The position numbers and the translations under genes were made by a program. Shown piece by piece: positions 16,612 through 25,801 of a stretch of DNA of 64,000 nucleotides (position 1 is the first letter of the stretch; each line of letters opens with the position of its first letter). The stretch is from Streptomyces mirabilis (GTDB lineage: Bacteria > Actinomycetota > Actinomycetes > Streptomycetales > Streptomycetaceae), in NCBI RefSeq assembly GCF_039503195.1, contig NZ_JBCJKP010000001.1, positions 4,526,001 through 4,590,000 on the forward strand. Direction: 5' to 3'. The notes beneath the pieces are model-generated. The model saw only the letters and a program-made list of their open reading frames with translations. It was not told where the DNA came from and did not search any database.

Positions 16612-19600
16612 CTACGACCCGAGAATCGTCGCCAGGAACTCCCCGGTCCACCCCAGCAACTCCCGCCCGACCAACGGCTTGCCGCCCACCTTCGCCGTCT
16701 TCGGGCGGGGCACCAGGAGCTGGTGGGCGGCCGGCTTGATGACCGTGCCCGGGTAGAGCCGCTTGAGGCGGAGTTCCTGGGACTCGCGCAACTCCGCCGG
16801 CGCGAAGCGGATGTTGTTGCCCTGAAGCACGACCTCGCCGACGCCGCACGCCCGCGCGAGCATCCGCAGGCCCGCGACGAGCAGCAGGTTCTCCACCGGC
16901 TCGGGCAGCTTGCCGTAGCGGTCGGTGAGTTCCTCGCGTACGGCCTTGACGTCCTCCTCCGTGTTGGCGGAGGCGATGGCGCGGTAGGCCTGCAGACGCA
17001 GCCGCTCACCCGGCGCGTAATCGTGCGGGACGTGCGCGTCGACCGGCAGCTCGATCTTGACCTCCAGGGGCGGCTCCTCCTCGACTCCGCCTTCCAGGGA
17101 GGCCCGGTAGTCCGCGACCGCCTCGCCGACCATACGGACGTACAGGTCGAAGCCGACGCCCGCGATGTGACCCGACTGCTCGCCGCCGAGCAGATTGCCC
17201 GCGCCGCGGATCTCCAGGTCCTTCATCGCCACGTACATGCCCGCGCCCATCTCCGTGTGCTGGGCGATGGTCGCGAGCCGCTCGTGCGCGGTCTCCGTCA
17301 GGGGCTTCTCCGGCGGGTAGAGGAAGTAGGCGTAGCCGCGCTCACGGCCTCGGCCCACCCGGCCGCGCAGCTGATGCAGCTGCGAGAGGCCGAAGTTGTC
17401 GCCGCGCTCCACGATCAGCGTGTTGGCGTTGGAGATGTCGATGCCGGATTCGACGATCGTGGTCGACACGAGCACGTCGAACCGCTTCTCCCAGAAGTCG
17501 ACGACCACCTGCTCCAGAGCCTGCTCGCCCATCTGGCCGTGCGCCGTCGCGATACGCGCCTCGGGGACGATCTCACGCAGCCGCGCCGCCGCCCGGTCGA
17601 TCGACTCGACCCGGTTGTGGATGTAGAAGACCTGGCCCTCGCGCAGCAGTTCGCGGCGGACGGCCGCGCCGATCTGCTTCTCCTCGTACGGGCCGACGAA
17701 GGTCAGCACCGGGTGCCGCTCCTCGGGCGGGGTGGTGATCGTGGACATCTCCCGGATGCCCGTCACCGCCATTTCGAGCGTCCGGGGAATGGGGGTGGCG
17801 GACATCGTCAGGACGTCCACGTTGGCGCGCAGCTTCTTCAGCTGCTCCTTGTGCTCGACGCCGAAGCGCTGCTCCTCGTCGACGACGACCAGGCCCAGGT
17901 CCTTGAACTTGGTCTCGGCGGAGAACAGCCGGTGGGTGCCGATGACGACGTCCACCGAGCCGTCCCGCAGACCCTCCAGGACGGCCTTCGCCTCCGTGTC
18001 GGTCTGGAAGCGGGACAGGGCGCGGACGTTCACCGGGAACTGCGAGTAGCGCTCGGAGAAGGTCCCGAAGTGCTGCTGCACCAGCAGCGTCGTCGGCACC
18101 AGAACCGCGACCTGCTTGCCGTCCTGCACCGCCTTGAAGGCCGCGCGGACCGCGATCTCCGTCTTGCCGTAGCCGACGTCGCCGCAGATCAGGCGGTCCA
18201 TCGGGACCGTCTTCTCCATGTCCTCCTTGACCTCGGCGATGGTCGTGAGCTGGTCGGGGGTCTCCGCGTACGGGAAGGCGTCCTCGAGTTCGCGCTGCCA
18301 GGGGGTGTCGGATCCGAAGGCATGGCCGGGGGCCGCCATGCGCGCGCTGTACAGCTTGATCAGGTCCGCCGCGATCTCCTTGACCGCCTTCTTGGCGCGC
18401 GCCTTGGTCTTCGTCCAATCGGCACCGCCCAGGCGGTGCAGGGTGGGGGCCTCGCCGCCGACGTACTTGGTGATCTGTTCCAGCTGGTCGGTGGGGATGT
18501 AGAGGCGGTCGCCGGGCTGGCCACGCTTGGCCGGGGCGTACTCCACCACCAGGTATTCACGCGTCGCGCCCTGGACGGTCCGCTGCACCATCTCGATGTA
18601 GCGGCCGACACCGTGCTGCTCGTGCACGATGTAGTCGCCCGCTTCGAGCGTGAGGGGATCGATCGTCTTGCGGCGGCGGGCCGGCATGCGCGCGCCGTCC
18701 TTGCCGGCCGCCTTCTGGCCGGAGAGGTCGGTCTCCGTGAGGACGGCGAGCTTGAGCGCCGGGTCCACGAAGCCGTAGTCGATCGAACCGCAGGCGACCT
18801 GCACCACGGCGGGCGTCAGCTCGGTCAGCTCCGCGTCGAGGCGGGCCGCGATGCCCTCGCCGCCGAGGACCTCGACGGTGCGGGCGGCGGGGCCGTGCGC
18901 CTCGGTGACGTACACCGTGCGCCAGCCGTCCGCGAGCCAGCCCTTGGTGTCGGCGAGCGCCCTGGCCGTGTCGCCGCGGTAGGTCTCGGGGGCGTGCATG
19001 CCGAGCTTGAGGGTGTCCGCGTCCAGCTCGTCGTCGGCCGCGAACGGCGACACCGACCACCACATCATGTCCAGCTCGCGGGCCCGGTCGCGGACGTCCG
19101 CGATGGCCCACAGGGAGGCCGCGCCGACGTCGATGGGGGCCTCGCCGCCCCCGGCCGTCGCCGCCCAGGACGCCTGCAGGAACTCCTGCGAGGTCGCCAC
19201 CAGGTCCGCGGCCCGCGTCCGCACCCGCTCCGGGTCGCAGACGACGGCCATCGAGCCCTTGGGCAGGACGTCGAGCAGCAGTTCCATGTCGTCGACGAGG
19301 ACCGGAGCCAGTGACTCCATGCCTTCCACGGCGATGCCCTCGGCGATCTTGCCGAGCAGTTCGCCCAGCTCGGGGTGTTCCTCGGCGAGCCGGGCCGCCC
19401 GCCGGCGCACCTCGTCCGTCAGGAGCAGCTCGCGGCAGGGCGGCGCCCACAGTCCGTGGTCGGCGACCTCGAGGGAGCGCTGGTCGGCGACCTTGAAGTA
19501 GCGGATCTCCTCGACGTCGTCGCCCCAGAACTCCACCCGGAGGGGGTGCTCCTCGGTGGGCGGGAAGACGTCCAGGATGCCGCCGCGCACGGCGAACTCG

Positions 19601-20142
19601 CCGCGCTTCTCGACGAGCTCGACCCGGGAGTACGCGGCTGCCGCGAGCGCCTCGACGATCCGGCCCAGGTCCGCGCTCTGGCCCGTCCGCAGCGCGACCG
19701 GCTCCAGGTCCCCCAGGCCCTTGACCTGCGGTTGCAGCACCGAGCGTACGGGGGCGACGACGACCGACACCGGGCCGGTCTCGGGGTCGTCGGGGCGCGG
19801 GTGCGCCAGGCGGCGCAGCACGGCGAGACGGCGGCCGACGGTGTCCGAGCGGGGGGAGAGCCGCTCGTGCGGGAGCGTCTCCCACGAGGGGTACTCCGCG
19901 ACCGTGTCGGCCGGGAGGAGGGACCTGAGCGCCGCGGCCAGGTCCTCGGCCTCGCGTCCCGTCGCCGTCACGGCCAGTACGGGGCGGCCGGCGTCGCGGG
20001 CCAGGGCCGCCACCGCGAAGGGGCGGGCGGCGGGCGGGCCGACCAGGTCGATGTGCATCCGGTTGCCGTCGGTGGCGGCCTTCACCGCTTCCGCGAGGGC
20101 GGCGTCCTTGACGACGGCGTCGAGCAGACCGTGCAGGCTCAT
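16612..20142 (-). CDS. mfd: Transcription-repair coupling factor Mfd
   Basis: A 1,176-residue ATP-dependent translocase that removes stalled RNA polymerase and recruits UvrA for repair. The length is normal for the family. The N-terminal UvrB-like module is at ~20-250. The RNA-polymerase-interacting domain is around 470-550 (DYIVHEQHGVGRY followed by EYLVVEYA and YIPTDQLEQ). The helicase module has Walker A GDVGYGKTEIA near 650, VVDEEQRFGVEHKEQL near 750, and the RecG-like motifs LRGRVGRGRERGYAYFLYP. The C-terminal TRCF domain covers ~1040-1150. ATG 20142 starts the conserved MSLHGLLDAV. The gene is transcribed alone on the minus strand. Confidence 0.97.
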   Translation of the reverse strand: MSLHGLLDAVVKDAALAEAVKAATDGNRMHIDLVGPPAARPFAVAALARDAGRPVLAVTATGREAEDLAAALRSLLPADTVAEYPSWETLPHERLSPRSDTVGRRLAVLRRLAHPRPDDPETGPVSVVVAPVRSVLQPQVKGLGDLEPVALRTGQSADLGRIVEALAAAAYSRVELVEKRGEFAVRGGILDVFPPTEEHPLRVEFWGDDVEEIRYFKVADQRSLEVADHGLWAPPCRELLLTDEVRRRAARLAEEHPELGELLGKIAEGIAVEGMESLAPVLVDDMELLLDVLPKGSMAVVCDPERVRTRAADLVATSQEFLQASWAATAGGGEAPIDVGAASLWAIADVRDRARELDMMWWSVSPFAADDELDADTLKLGMHAPETYRGDTARALADTKGWLADGWRTVYVTEAHGPAARTVEVLGGEGIAARLDAELTELTPAVVQVACGSIDYGFVDPALKLAVLTETDLSGQKAAGKDGARMPARRRKTIDPLTLEAGDYIVHEQHGVGRYIEMVQRTVQGATREYLVVEYAPAKRGQPGDRLYIPTDQLEQITKYVGGEAPTLHRLGGADWTKTKARAKKAVKEIAADLIKLYSARMAAPGHAFGSDTPWQRELEDAFPYAETPDQLTTIAEVKEDMEKTVPMDRLICGDVGYGKTEIAVRAAFKAVQDGKQVAVLVPTTLLVQQHFGTFSERYSQFPVNVRALSRFQTDTEAKAVLEGLRDGSVDVVIGTHRLFSAETKFKDLGLVVVDEEQRFGVEHKEQLKKLRANVDVLTMSATPIPRTLEMAVTGIREMSTITTPPEERHPVLTFVGPYEEKQIGAAVRRELLREGQVFYIHNRVESIDRAAARLREIVPEARIATAHGQMGEQALEQVVVDFWEKRFDVLVSTTIVESGIDISNANTLIVERGDNFGLSQLHQLRGRVGRGRERGYAYFLYPPEKPLTETAHERLATIAQHTEMGAGMYVAMKDLEIRGAGNLLGGEQSGHIAGVGFDLYVRMVGEAVADYRASLEGGVEEEPPLEVKIELPVDAHVPHDYAPGERLRLQAYRAIASANTEEDVKAVREELTDRYGKLPEPVENLLLVAGLRMLARACGVGEVVLQGNNIRFAPAELRESQELRLKRLYPGTVIKPAAHQLLVPRPKTAKVGGKPLVGRELLGWTGEFLATILGS

Positions 20143-20300
20143 GAAGGGCTTCCATCCCGGAGAGAGGGCAACGCGAACCGCCCGACACGTCTCGACGGGC
20201 CGGGGTTGTCCAGCCTACGACGGCGCCGCGCTCCCTGTGAGACGCAAGAGGTGGACGGGCCCCGGCCCCGGTCCCGATTCGACAGCCCGTCGGGGGAATC

Positions 20301-20392
20301 GGGGCGCAACCCCGCCCTCAGGGGCGCGAGGCTGTGTCCATATGCGGCTCCGCCGCGGGGCGCGACCAGCCCCCACCGCCCCGCAGCCGACA
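20301..20392. repeat. Streptomyces intergenic GC-rich repeat, copy A
   Basis: The sequence has the pattern GGGGCGCAACCCCGCC, CAGGGGCGCG, GCGGCTCCGCCGC, GCGACCAGCCCCCACC and CCGCAGCCG. The same modules recur at 29685-29767, 36011-36079 and 51490-51537. Copy A lies in the 370-base divergent gap between mfd and the DUF2079 gene (20143-20512). Nothing else is evident in that gap except a C-rich stretch before the 20513 start. Confidence 0.7.
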
Positions 20393-20512
20393 ACCCAGCC
20401 CCCGCCCCACCCCACGGGGAGTGACCCGCGCCACACCCCACCCCCGAACGTCAACCACACCCCACGTCCCCGGCGTATACCCCGTGACACGTGATCACGT
20501 ACCGGGAGCCGC

Positions 20513-21955
20513 ATGAGCTCGAACCCGACCCCCGCCGACACCGCCACCGACAGCGCCCCGAGAACCGACGGCGCCCCCATACCCCCGCCGGTCACGGCAG
20601 TCCCCGCCCGTGACCGGCGCTCCCGCGACCCCCAGCTCCTGGCGGTCCTGTTCTTCACCGCGTACGCGACCCTGTCGGTCTGCCGTTGGCGGCATCTGGC
20701 GACCCGTTCCTGGGACCTCGGCATCTTCGAGCAGGCCGTCCGCGCCTACGCCCACCTGCGGGCCCCCGTCGCCGATCTCAGGGGTCCGGGCAGCAACCTT
20801 CTCGGCGACCACTTCAGCCCGGTCACCGCCCTCCTCGCGCCGGCCTACCGTCTCTTCCCCACCCCGGTCACCCTCCTCGTCGCCCAGGCCGCGCTGCTGG
20901 GCCTGTCCGCGGTCCCGGTCACCCGTGCCGCCGCACGGCTCCTCGGCCGCTCCCGGGGACTCGCGCTGGGTCTCGCGTACGGGCTGTCGTGGGGGATCCA
21001 GCGCGCCGTCGACTTCGACTTCCACGAGATCTGTTTCGCCGTCCCGCTGATCGCCTTCGCCCTGGAGGGGGTCCTGGGGCGACGGTGGCGCGCGGCCCTG
21101 CTGTGGGCGTTGCCGTTGGTCCTCGTCAAGGAGGACCTCGGGCTCACCCTGGCCGCGATCGCCCTGGTCGTGGCCGTGCGGGCCCGGAAGCCCGCCCCGC
21201 GTACGGCCCTGTGCGCGCTCGGGGTCGCCGTCCTCGGTGTGCTGGTCGCGGTGCTCACCTTTGCGGTGGTGATCCCTGCCTTCAACACCGCGGACACCTA
21301 CGCCTACTGGAACAAGGCCGGCGGTGATCCCCTCGACGGCCTGGGCACCAAACTCCGCACCCTCGCCTGGCTGCTGATCCCCACCACCGGTCTGCTGGCC
21401 CCGCGCTCCCCGCTCCTCCTGGTCGCCCTGCCGACCCTGGGCTGGCGTTTCCTCTCCTCCGACCGGCACTACTGGGGAACGGACTGGCACTACAGCGCCG
21501 TCCTGATGCCGGTCCTCTCCCTCGCGCTCGCCGACGCGCTCTCCCGGGTCCGCTGGAGCCCGCGCCCCTGGCTGCGCTCGTACGCGCTGCACCTGCCCAC
21601 GGCCGTCGTCGCGGCCGCGTTCGCGTTGACGACCTCGCTCCCGCTGTCCGTGCTGAGCGAGTCCGCCGCGTATCGCAAGCCCGCGCGCGTGAGTGCGGTG
21701 GAACGGCTGCTGGCGCGTGTCCCGGACGGGGCGAGCGTCGAGGCGAACGTCGGCCCGAGCAGTCGGCTCGTCGCGCGCTGCCGGGTCTTCTGGACGGGCG
21801 ACACCGGTGGCGTCACCCCGGACTTCATCGCCCTCGACGACTCCGACCACGCGATCCAGGACGTCCAGGCGTACGCCGGCCGTCTGCACCCCCACGCCGC
21901 GTACGACGTCGTGGGCGCCGCCTACGGCTACGTACTCCTGGAGCGGCGGACCTGA
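20513..21955 (+). CDS. DUF2079 polytopic membrane protein
   Basis: A 480-residue protein. A hydrophilic Pro-rich N-terminus of ~40 residues is followed by about ten membrane segments. The DUF2079 signature is visible: RSWDLGIFEQAVRAYAHLRA, the conserved GDHFSPVTALLAPAYRLFP, FDFHEICFAVPLIAFALE and the LVKEDLGLTLAA motif. The family is related in layout to GT-C/mannosyltransferase-type membrane proteins, but its reaction is not established. A soluble C-terminal part (ASVEANVGPSSRLVARCRVF) follows the last helix. It ends convergently with the ABC permease gene and shares a bidirectional terminator with it. Confidence 0.88.
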   Translation: MSSNPTPADTATDSAPRTDGAPIPPPVTAVPARDRRSRDPQLLAVLFFTAYATLSVCRWRHLATRSWDLGIFEQAVRAYAHLRAPVADLRGPGSNLLGDHFSPVTALLAPAYRLFPTPVTLLVAQAALLGLSAVPVTRAAARLLGRSRGLALGLAYGLSWGIQRAVDFDFHEICFAVPLIAFALEGVLGRRWRAALLWALPLVLVKEDLGLTLAAIALVVAVRARKPAPRTALCALGVAVLGVLVAVLTFAVVIPAFNTADTYAYWNKAGGDPLDGLGTKLRTLAWLLIPTTGLLAPRSPLLLVALPTLGWRFLSSDRHYWGTDWHYSAVLMPVLSLALADALSRVRWSPRPWLRSYALHLPTAVVAAAFALTTSLPLSVLSESAAYRKPARVSAVERLLARVPDGASVEANVGPSSRLVARCRVFWTGDTGGVTPDFIALDDSDHAIQDVQAYAGRLHPHAAYDVVGAAYGYVLLERRT

Positions 21956-21972
21956 GGCACCGCGTACGACCG

Positions 21973-22014
21973 CGGGCCCGGCCCGGGAGGTGATGTCCTC
22001 CCGGGCCGGGCCCG
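21973..22014. terminator. Bidirectional hairpin terminator
   Basis: An 18-base perfect arm (21973-21990, beginning CGGGCCCGGCCCGGGAGG) pairs with 21997-22014 around a six-base loop. It is placed between the convergent DUF2079 and ABC permease genes. Confidence 0.75.
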
Positions 22015-22060
22015 TCCCCGTAACCCCCGTATACGGTGGCTTCGCGGCGGCTGCTGCCGG

Positions 22061-24628
22061 CTAGTCGGTGGCGATGGCGTTCAGTACGTTCATCCGGCCC
22101 GCCCGGAACGCCGGGATCAGGGCGGCGAACAGGCCCACGAACGCCGAGCCGATGAAGACCCCGATGATGGTCGGCCAGGGGATCTCCAGGACCTTCAGGC
22201 CTTCCAGGGCGAGGAGCTTCTGGGCGGTGGCACCCCAGCCCATGCCCAGGCCGAGGCCGAGCAGCGCGCCGAAGAGGGCGATGACGACCGACTCCAGGCG
22301 GATCATGCGGCGCAGCTGGCGGCGGGACATCCCGATGGCGCGCATCAGGCCGATCTCGCGCGTCCGCTCCACCACCGACAGGGCGAGGGTGTTGATCACG
22401 CCGAGGACGGCGACGACGATCGCGAGGGCGAGCAGGCCGTAGACCATGTTCAGGAGCTGGCCGATCTGGTCCTTGAGCTCCTGCTTGTAGTCGCTCTGGT
22501 CGCGGACCTGGTACTGCGGGTACTGCTCCATGGACTTCTTCAGGGCCGCGTACGCCTGCTTCTCCTGGCCGTTCTTGGCGCTGGCGAACATGATCTGGTC
22601 CGGCGGGATCCGGTCGGCCGGGAGGTACTTGCGCATGGTCTCGGTGCTGAGGTACCGCGCGCCCTGGTCGATGGCCACGTTGTCGTCGGTGATCGCGGCG
22701 ACCTTGAGCTTCGCCGTGCTGCCGCCCTTGAAGGCGACGGTCAGGGTGTCGCCGAGCTTGACGTGGTGCTTGGTGGCGAACTTCGAGCCGACGGACATGG
22801 AGTCCTTGCCGTAGGCGGCGGTCAGTTCACCGGCCGTCGTCTTGCGGTGCAGGTCCTGTGCGTAGGTGGGGTCGGCGGCCGTGACGCCGTCGCCGTCCGA
22901 GGAACCGTCGGGGGCGACGATCTTGGCCTCGATGTCACGGTAGTGCGTGACGTGTTCCAGGCCGGGTGTCGTCTCGATGGCCTTCGCCGCCTGCGGGACG
23001 ATCCGCTGGTTGCCCTGGATGATGAAGTCGGTGCCGACCGTCTTGTCGAGTTCGTCGGTCGCGGAGGCGACCATGGACGAGCCGACGACCGACAGGCAGG
23101 CGACCAGGGCGAGGCCGATCATCAGGGCCGCGCCGGTGGCTCCGGTGCGGCGCGGGTTGCGCAGCGCGTTGCGCTCCGCCATCCGTCCGACGGGGCCGAA
23201 GAAGCGCAGCAGCACCGCGCTGATCACCCGGACGACGCCGCCCGCGAGCAGCGGGCCGATGATGACGAACCCGATCAGGGTCAGGACGATTCCCGCGCCC
23301 AGTACCAGCGAGCCGTCGCTCGCCTTGTCGGCGCCCGCCGCCGTGAAGAGCGCGAAGGTTCCGGCGCCGGTGAGGACCAGGCCGATGATGCCGCGGACGA
23401 GACCGGCCTTGCCGTCCGCCGGTGTACCGGCGTCGCGCAGCGCGGCCATCGGGGAGACCTTGCCTGCCCGGCGGGCGGGCAGATAGGCGGCGAGGACGGT
23501 GACCACGACACCGAGCACGAGTCCGATGACCGGGGTCGTCGCCTTGACCGTCAGATCGCGGGTGGACAGGTCCATGCCCGCCGCCGACATGAGCTTCATC
23601 AGGCCGACCGCGAGGCCGACGCCCGCGCCGACGCCGAGGATCGAGCCGAAGACGCCGAGCAGGGTCGCCTCGACCAGGACGGACCGGTTGACCTGCTTGC
23701 GGGACGAGCCGATGGCCCGCATCAGACCGATCTCGCGGGTGCGCTGGGCGACCAGCATGGAGAAGGTGTTGATGATCAGGAAGATGCCGACCAGGAAGGC
23801 GATCCCGGCGAAGCCGAGCATGGCGTACTTGATGACGTCCATGAAGGAGCCGACGCCGGAGCGGTTCTCGTCGGAGTACTCCTTCTGCGTCTGCACCTTG
23901 TACGCGCCGGCGCCGATCGAGGAGATGACGCTCTGCTTGAGCGCGTCGTTGGTGACACCGGTGGCGGTGGAGAGGTTGATGTGGGTGAACCGGCCGGTGG
24001 TGCCGAGCAGTTCGCGCTGGGCGGTGGCGGTGTCGAAGTAGACGACGGCTGCGCCGGGGTTGGTCACCTTGAAGGTGGCGATGCCGACGATCCGGGCCTT
24101 GAAGTCACCGGTGACGGCGATGGTGCGCAGTTCGTCGCCGAGCTTGAGGTGGTGCTTGTCGGCGGTGTCGGCGTCGACCATCGTCTCGGTCGGCCCGCGC
24201 GGGGCGTGGCCGGAGGTGATCTCCATGGAACGCAGGTCGTTGCGCGTCCAGTTGCCGGCGATCGTCGGGGCCCCGGTGCTCGACCCCATGTTCTTGTTGG
24301 CGCTGTTGACGACGGTCACGTTCATCGAACTGACCGCGCCCTCGGCGTACTTGACGCCCTGCGCCTTCTTGGCCCGCTCCAGGACCGAGGCGGGCAGCGA
24401 GTCGGGCCTGCCGTTCTGCGGGGTGTTGTCGCTCTTGGCCGCCTTCGGCGAGACGGTCACGTCGGAGGAGGTGGCGGCGAACAGCTTGTCGAACGTCGTG
24501 TTCATGGTGTCGGTGAACACCAGCGTGCCGCAGACGAAGGCCACGGACAGCAGCACCGCGACCGCCGACAGCGCCATCCGCCCCTTGTGCGCGAAGAAGT
24601 TGCGCATCGAGGTCTTCAGGACGGTCAT
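22061..24628 (-). CDS. FtsX/MacB-type ABC transporter permease, fused double unit
   Basis: An 855-residue permease with two tandem FtsX modules. A first membrane helix (ALSAVAVLLSVAFVCGTLVF) is followed by an extracytoplasmic domain, then three helices around 260-370 including the module motif RTREIGLMRAIGSSRKQVNR. A middle helix pair lies at ~420-470. The second module begins near 490 (RNPRRTGATGAALMIGLALV), carries a second large extracytoplasmic domain, and repeats RTREIGLMRAIGMSRRQLRR near 775. With the overlapping ATPase gene it forms an exporter or mechanotransmission-type ABC complex. The substrate is unknown; lipids, lipoproteins or peptides are typical. Its start overlaps the ATPase stop by four bases, so the two are translationally coupled. 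Confidence 0.93.
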   Translation of the reverse strand: MTVLKTSMRNFFAHKGRMALSAVAVLLSVAFVCGTLVFTDTMNTTFDKLFAATSSDVTVSPKAAKSDNTPQNGRPDSLPASVLERAKKAQGVKYAEGAVSSMNVTVVNSANKNMGSSTGAPTIAGNWTRNDLRSMEITSGHAPRGPTETMVDADTADKHHLKLGDELRTIAVTGDFKARIVGIATFKVTNPGAAVVYFDTATAQRELLGTTGRFTHINLSTATGVTNDALKQSVISSIGAGAYKVQTQKEYSDENRSGVGSFMDVIKYAMLGFAGIAFLVGIFLIINTFSMLVAQRTREIGLMRAIGSSRKQVNRSVLVEATLLGVFGSILGVGAGVGLAVGLMKLMSAAGMDLSTRDLTVKATTPVIGLVLGVVVTVLAAYLPARRAGKVSPMAALRDAGTPADGKAGLVRGIIGLVLTGAGTFALFTAAGADKASDGSLVLGAGIVLTLIGFVIIGPLLAGGVVRVISAVLLRFFGPVGRMAERNALRNPRRTGATGAALMIGLALVACLSVVGSSMVASATDELDKTVGTDFIIQGNQRIVPQAAKAIETTPGLEHVTHYRDIEAKIVAPDGSSDGDGVTAADPTYAQDLHRKTTAGELTAAYGKDSMSVGSKFATKHHVKLGDTLTVAFKGGSTAKLKVAAITDDNVAIDQGARYLSTETMRKYLPADRIPPDQIMFASAKNGQEKQAYAALKKSMEQYPQYQVRDQSDYKQELKDQIGQLLNMVYGLLALAIVVAVLGVINTLALSVVERTREIGLMRAIGMSRRQLRRMIRLESVVIALFGALLGLGLGMGWGATAQKLLALEGLKVLEIPWPTIIGVFIGSAFVGLFAALIPAFRAGRMNVLNAIATD

Positions 24629-25413
24629 GACGTACGCCCCCGCGCGTCGAAGTCCTTCATGCGGTCGAGGACCTGATCGGCCGTCGGCTGGTACATCTCG
24701 TCGACGATCCGGCCGTCGGCGAGGTACAGCACGCGGTCCGAGTACGAGGCCGCCACCGGGTCGTGCGTCACGATCACGATGGTCTGGCCGAGCTCGTCCA
24801 CCGAGCGGCGCAGGAAGCCCAGCACCTCGGCGCCCGCCCGGGAGTCGAGGTTTCCGGTCGGCTCGTCCCCGAAGATGATCTCGGGCCGCGCGGCGAGTGC
24901 CCGCGCCACCGCGACGCGCTGCTGCTGGCCGCCGGAGAGCTGGCTGGGCCGGTGCTTGAGCCGTCCGGCGAGTCCGACGGTCTCCACCACCTGGTCGAGC
25001 CAGCCCTTGTCCGGCTTGCGGCCCGCGATGTCCATCGGCAGCGTGATGTTCTCTATCGCGTTCAGCGTCGGCAGCAGGTTGAACGCCTGGAAGATGAACC
25101 CGATGCGGTCCCGGCGCAGCTGTGTGAGTTTCTTGTCCTTGAGCCCGGTGATCTCGGTCTCGTCGAGGTGGATCTGGCCACTGGTCACGGTGTCGAGTCC
25201 GGCGAGGCAGTGCATCAGCGTGGACTTGCCGGACCCCGAGGGGCCCATGATCGCGGTGAACTGCCCCCGCGCGATGTCCACGTCGACGTGGTCCAGGGCG
25301 ACGACCCGGGTCTCCCCGGACCCGTACGCCTTGACGACCTGCCGCGCCCGCGCGGCAACGGCCGTACGCCCTCCAGTGCCCCCGTGCCTGGGAATGGTCA
25401 CAGCCGATGTCAC
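24625..25413 (-). CDS. ABC transporter ATP-binding protein (LolD/MacB type)
   Basis: A 262-residue ATPase that pairs with the downstream FtsX-type permease. Walker A is GPSGSGKST (~57-65), the Q-loop region is FIFQAFNLLPTL, the signature is LSGGQQQRVAVARALA, Walker B is IIFGDEPTGNLD, and the H-loop is VTHDPVAA. The frame is open up to 25533, but the upstream 40 residues are not family-like. GTG 25413 has an AGGAG ribosome site about seven bases ahead, so it is taken as the start. It is the first gene of a two-gene operon. Confidence 0.95.
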   Translation of the reverse strand: MTSAVTIPRHGGTGGRTAVAARARQVVKAYGSGETRVVALDHVDVDIARGQFTAIMGPSGSGKSTLMHCLAGLDTVTSGQIHLDETEITGLKDKKLTQLRRDRIGFIFQAFNLLPTLNAIENITLPMDIAGRKPDKGWLDQVVETVGLAGRLKHRPSQLSGGQQQRVAVARALAARPEIIFGDEPTGNLDSRAGAEVLGFLRRSVDELGQTIVIVTHDPVAASYSDRVLYLADGRIVDEMYQPTADQVLDRMKDFDARGRTS

Positions 25414-25801
25414 GGTGTATCTCCTATGTCGGTCAGCGGATGAAGTGCTCTTCGCTACGTCGGTAAGTCTGGTGGCGGGGGGTGGTCCGGCGCGCTGGTG
25501 CCCAGCGCAGTCTTCTACGGGGGAAAACCCCACCCCCGTGGATTCGGCCCACCGCCCTCAGCGGCATAAAGCCAGGTTAAGGACGGCCTCGCCCCGTCTC
25601 GTCCTCCGCCGGTACGAACGCCCCCCGAGCCCTAGTGGGGAGAGACCCCTAGGGGCGGTCCACCCTTCGGTGGAGTCCCTCTCGGGGTTGCCTCCACCCT
25701 CGGTGCCCGTCAGCCTCCACCCTCCCGCTACGTGAAGGTCAAGTGAGATGGTGGGGGACGGCGGATAGTTGCAGGGGGAACCGATCAGGGGAGGCGCTCC
25801 A
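25414..25801. other. Divergent promoter region between the ABC operon and the MFS gene
   Basis: 388 bases without a gene. The only structured element seen is an imperfect inverted repeat at 25630-25654 (CCCTAGTGGGG, then AGAGA, then CCCCTAGGG), a candidate operator for the MFS exporter. No convincing -35/-10 pair could be picked by eye. Confidence 0.35.

Noticed and set aside
15958..19314. A plus-strand open frame of 1,118 codons opposite mfd
   Set aside because: Opposite a clear mfd with full motifs; no family features of its own.
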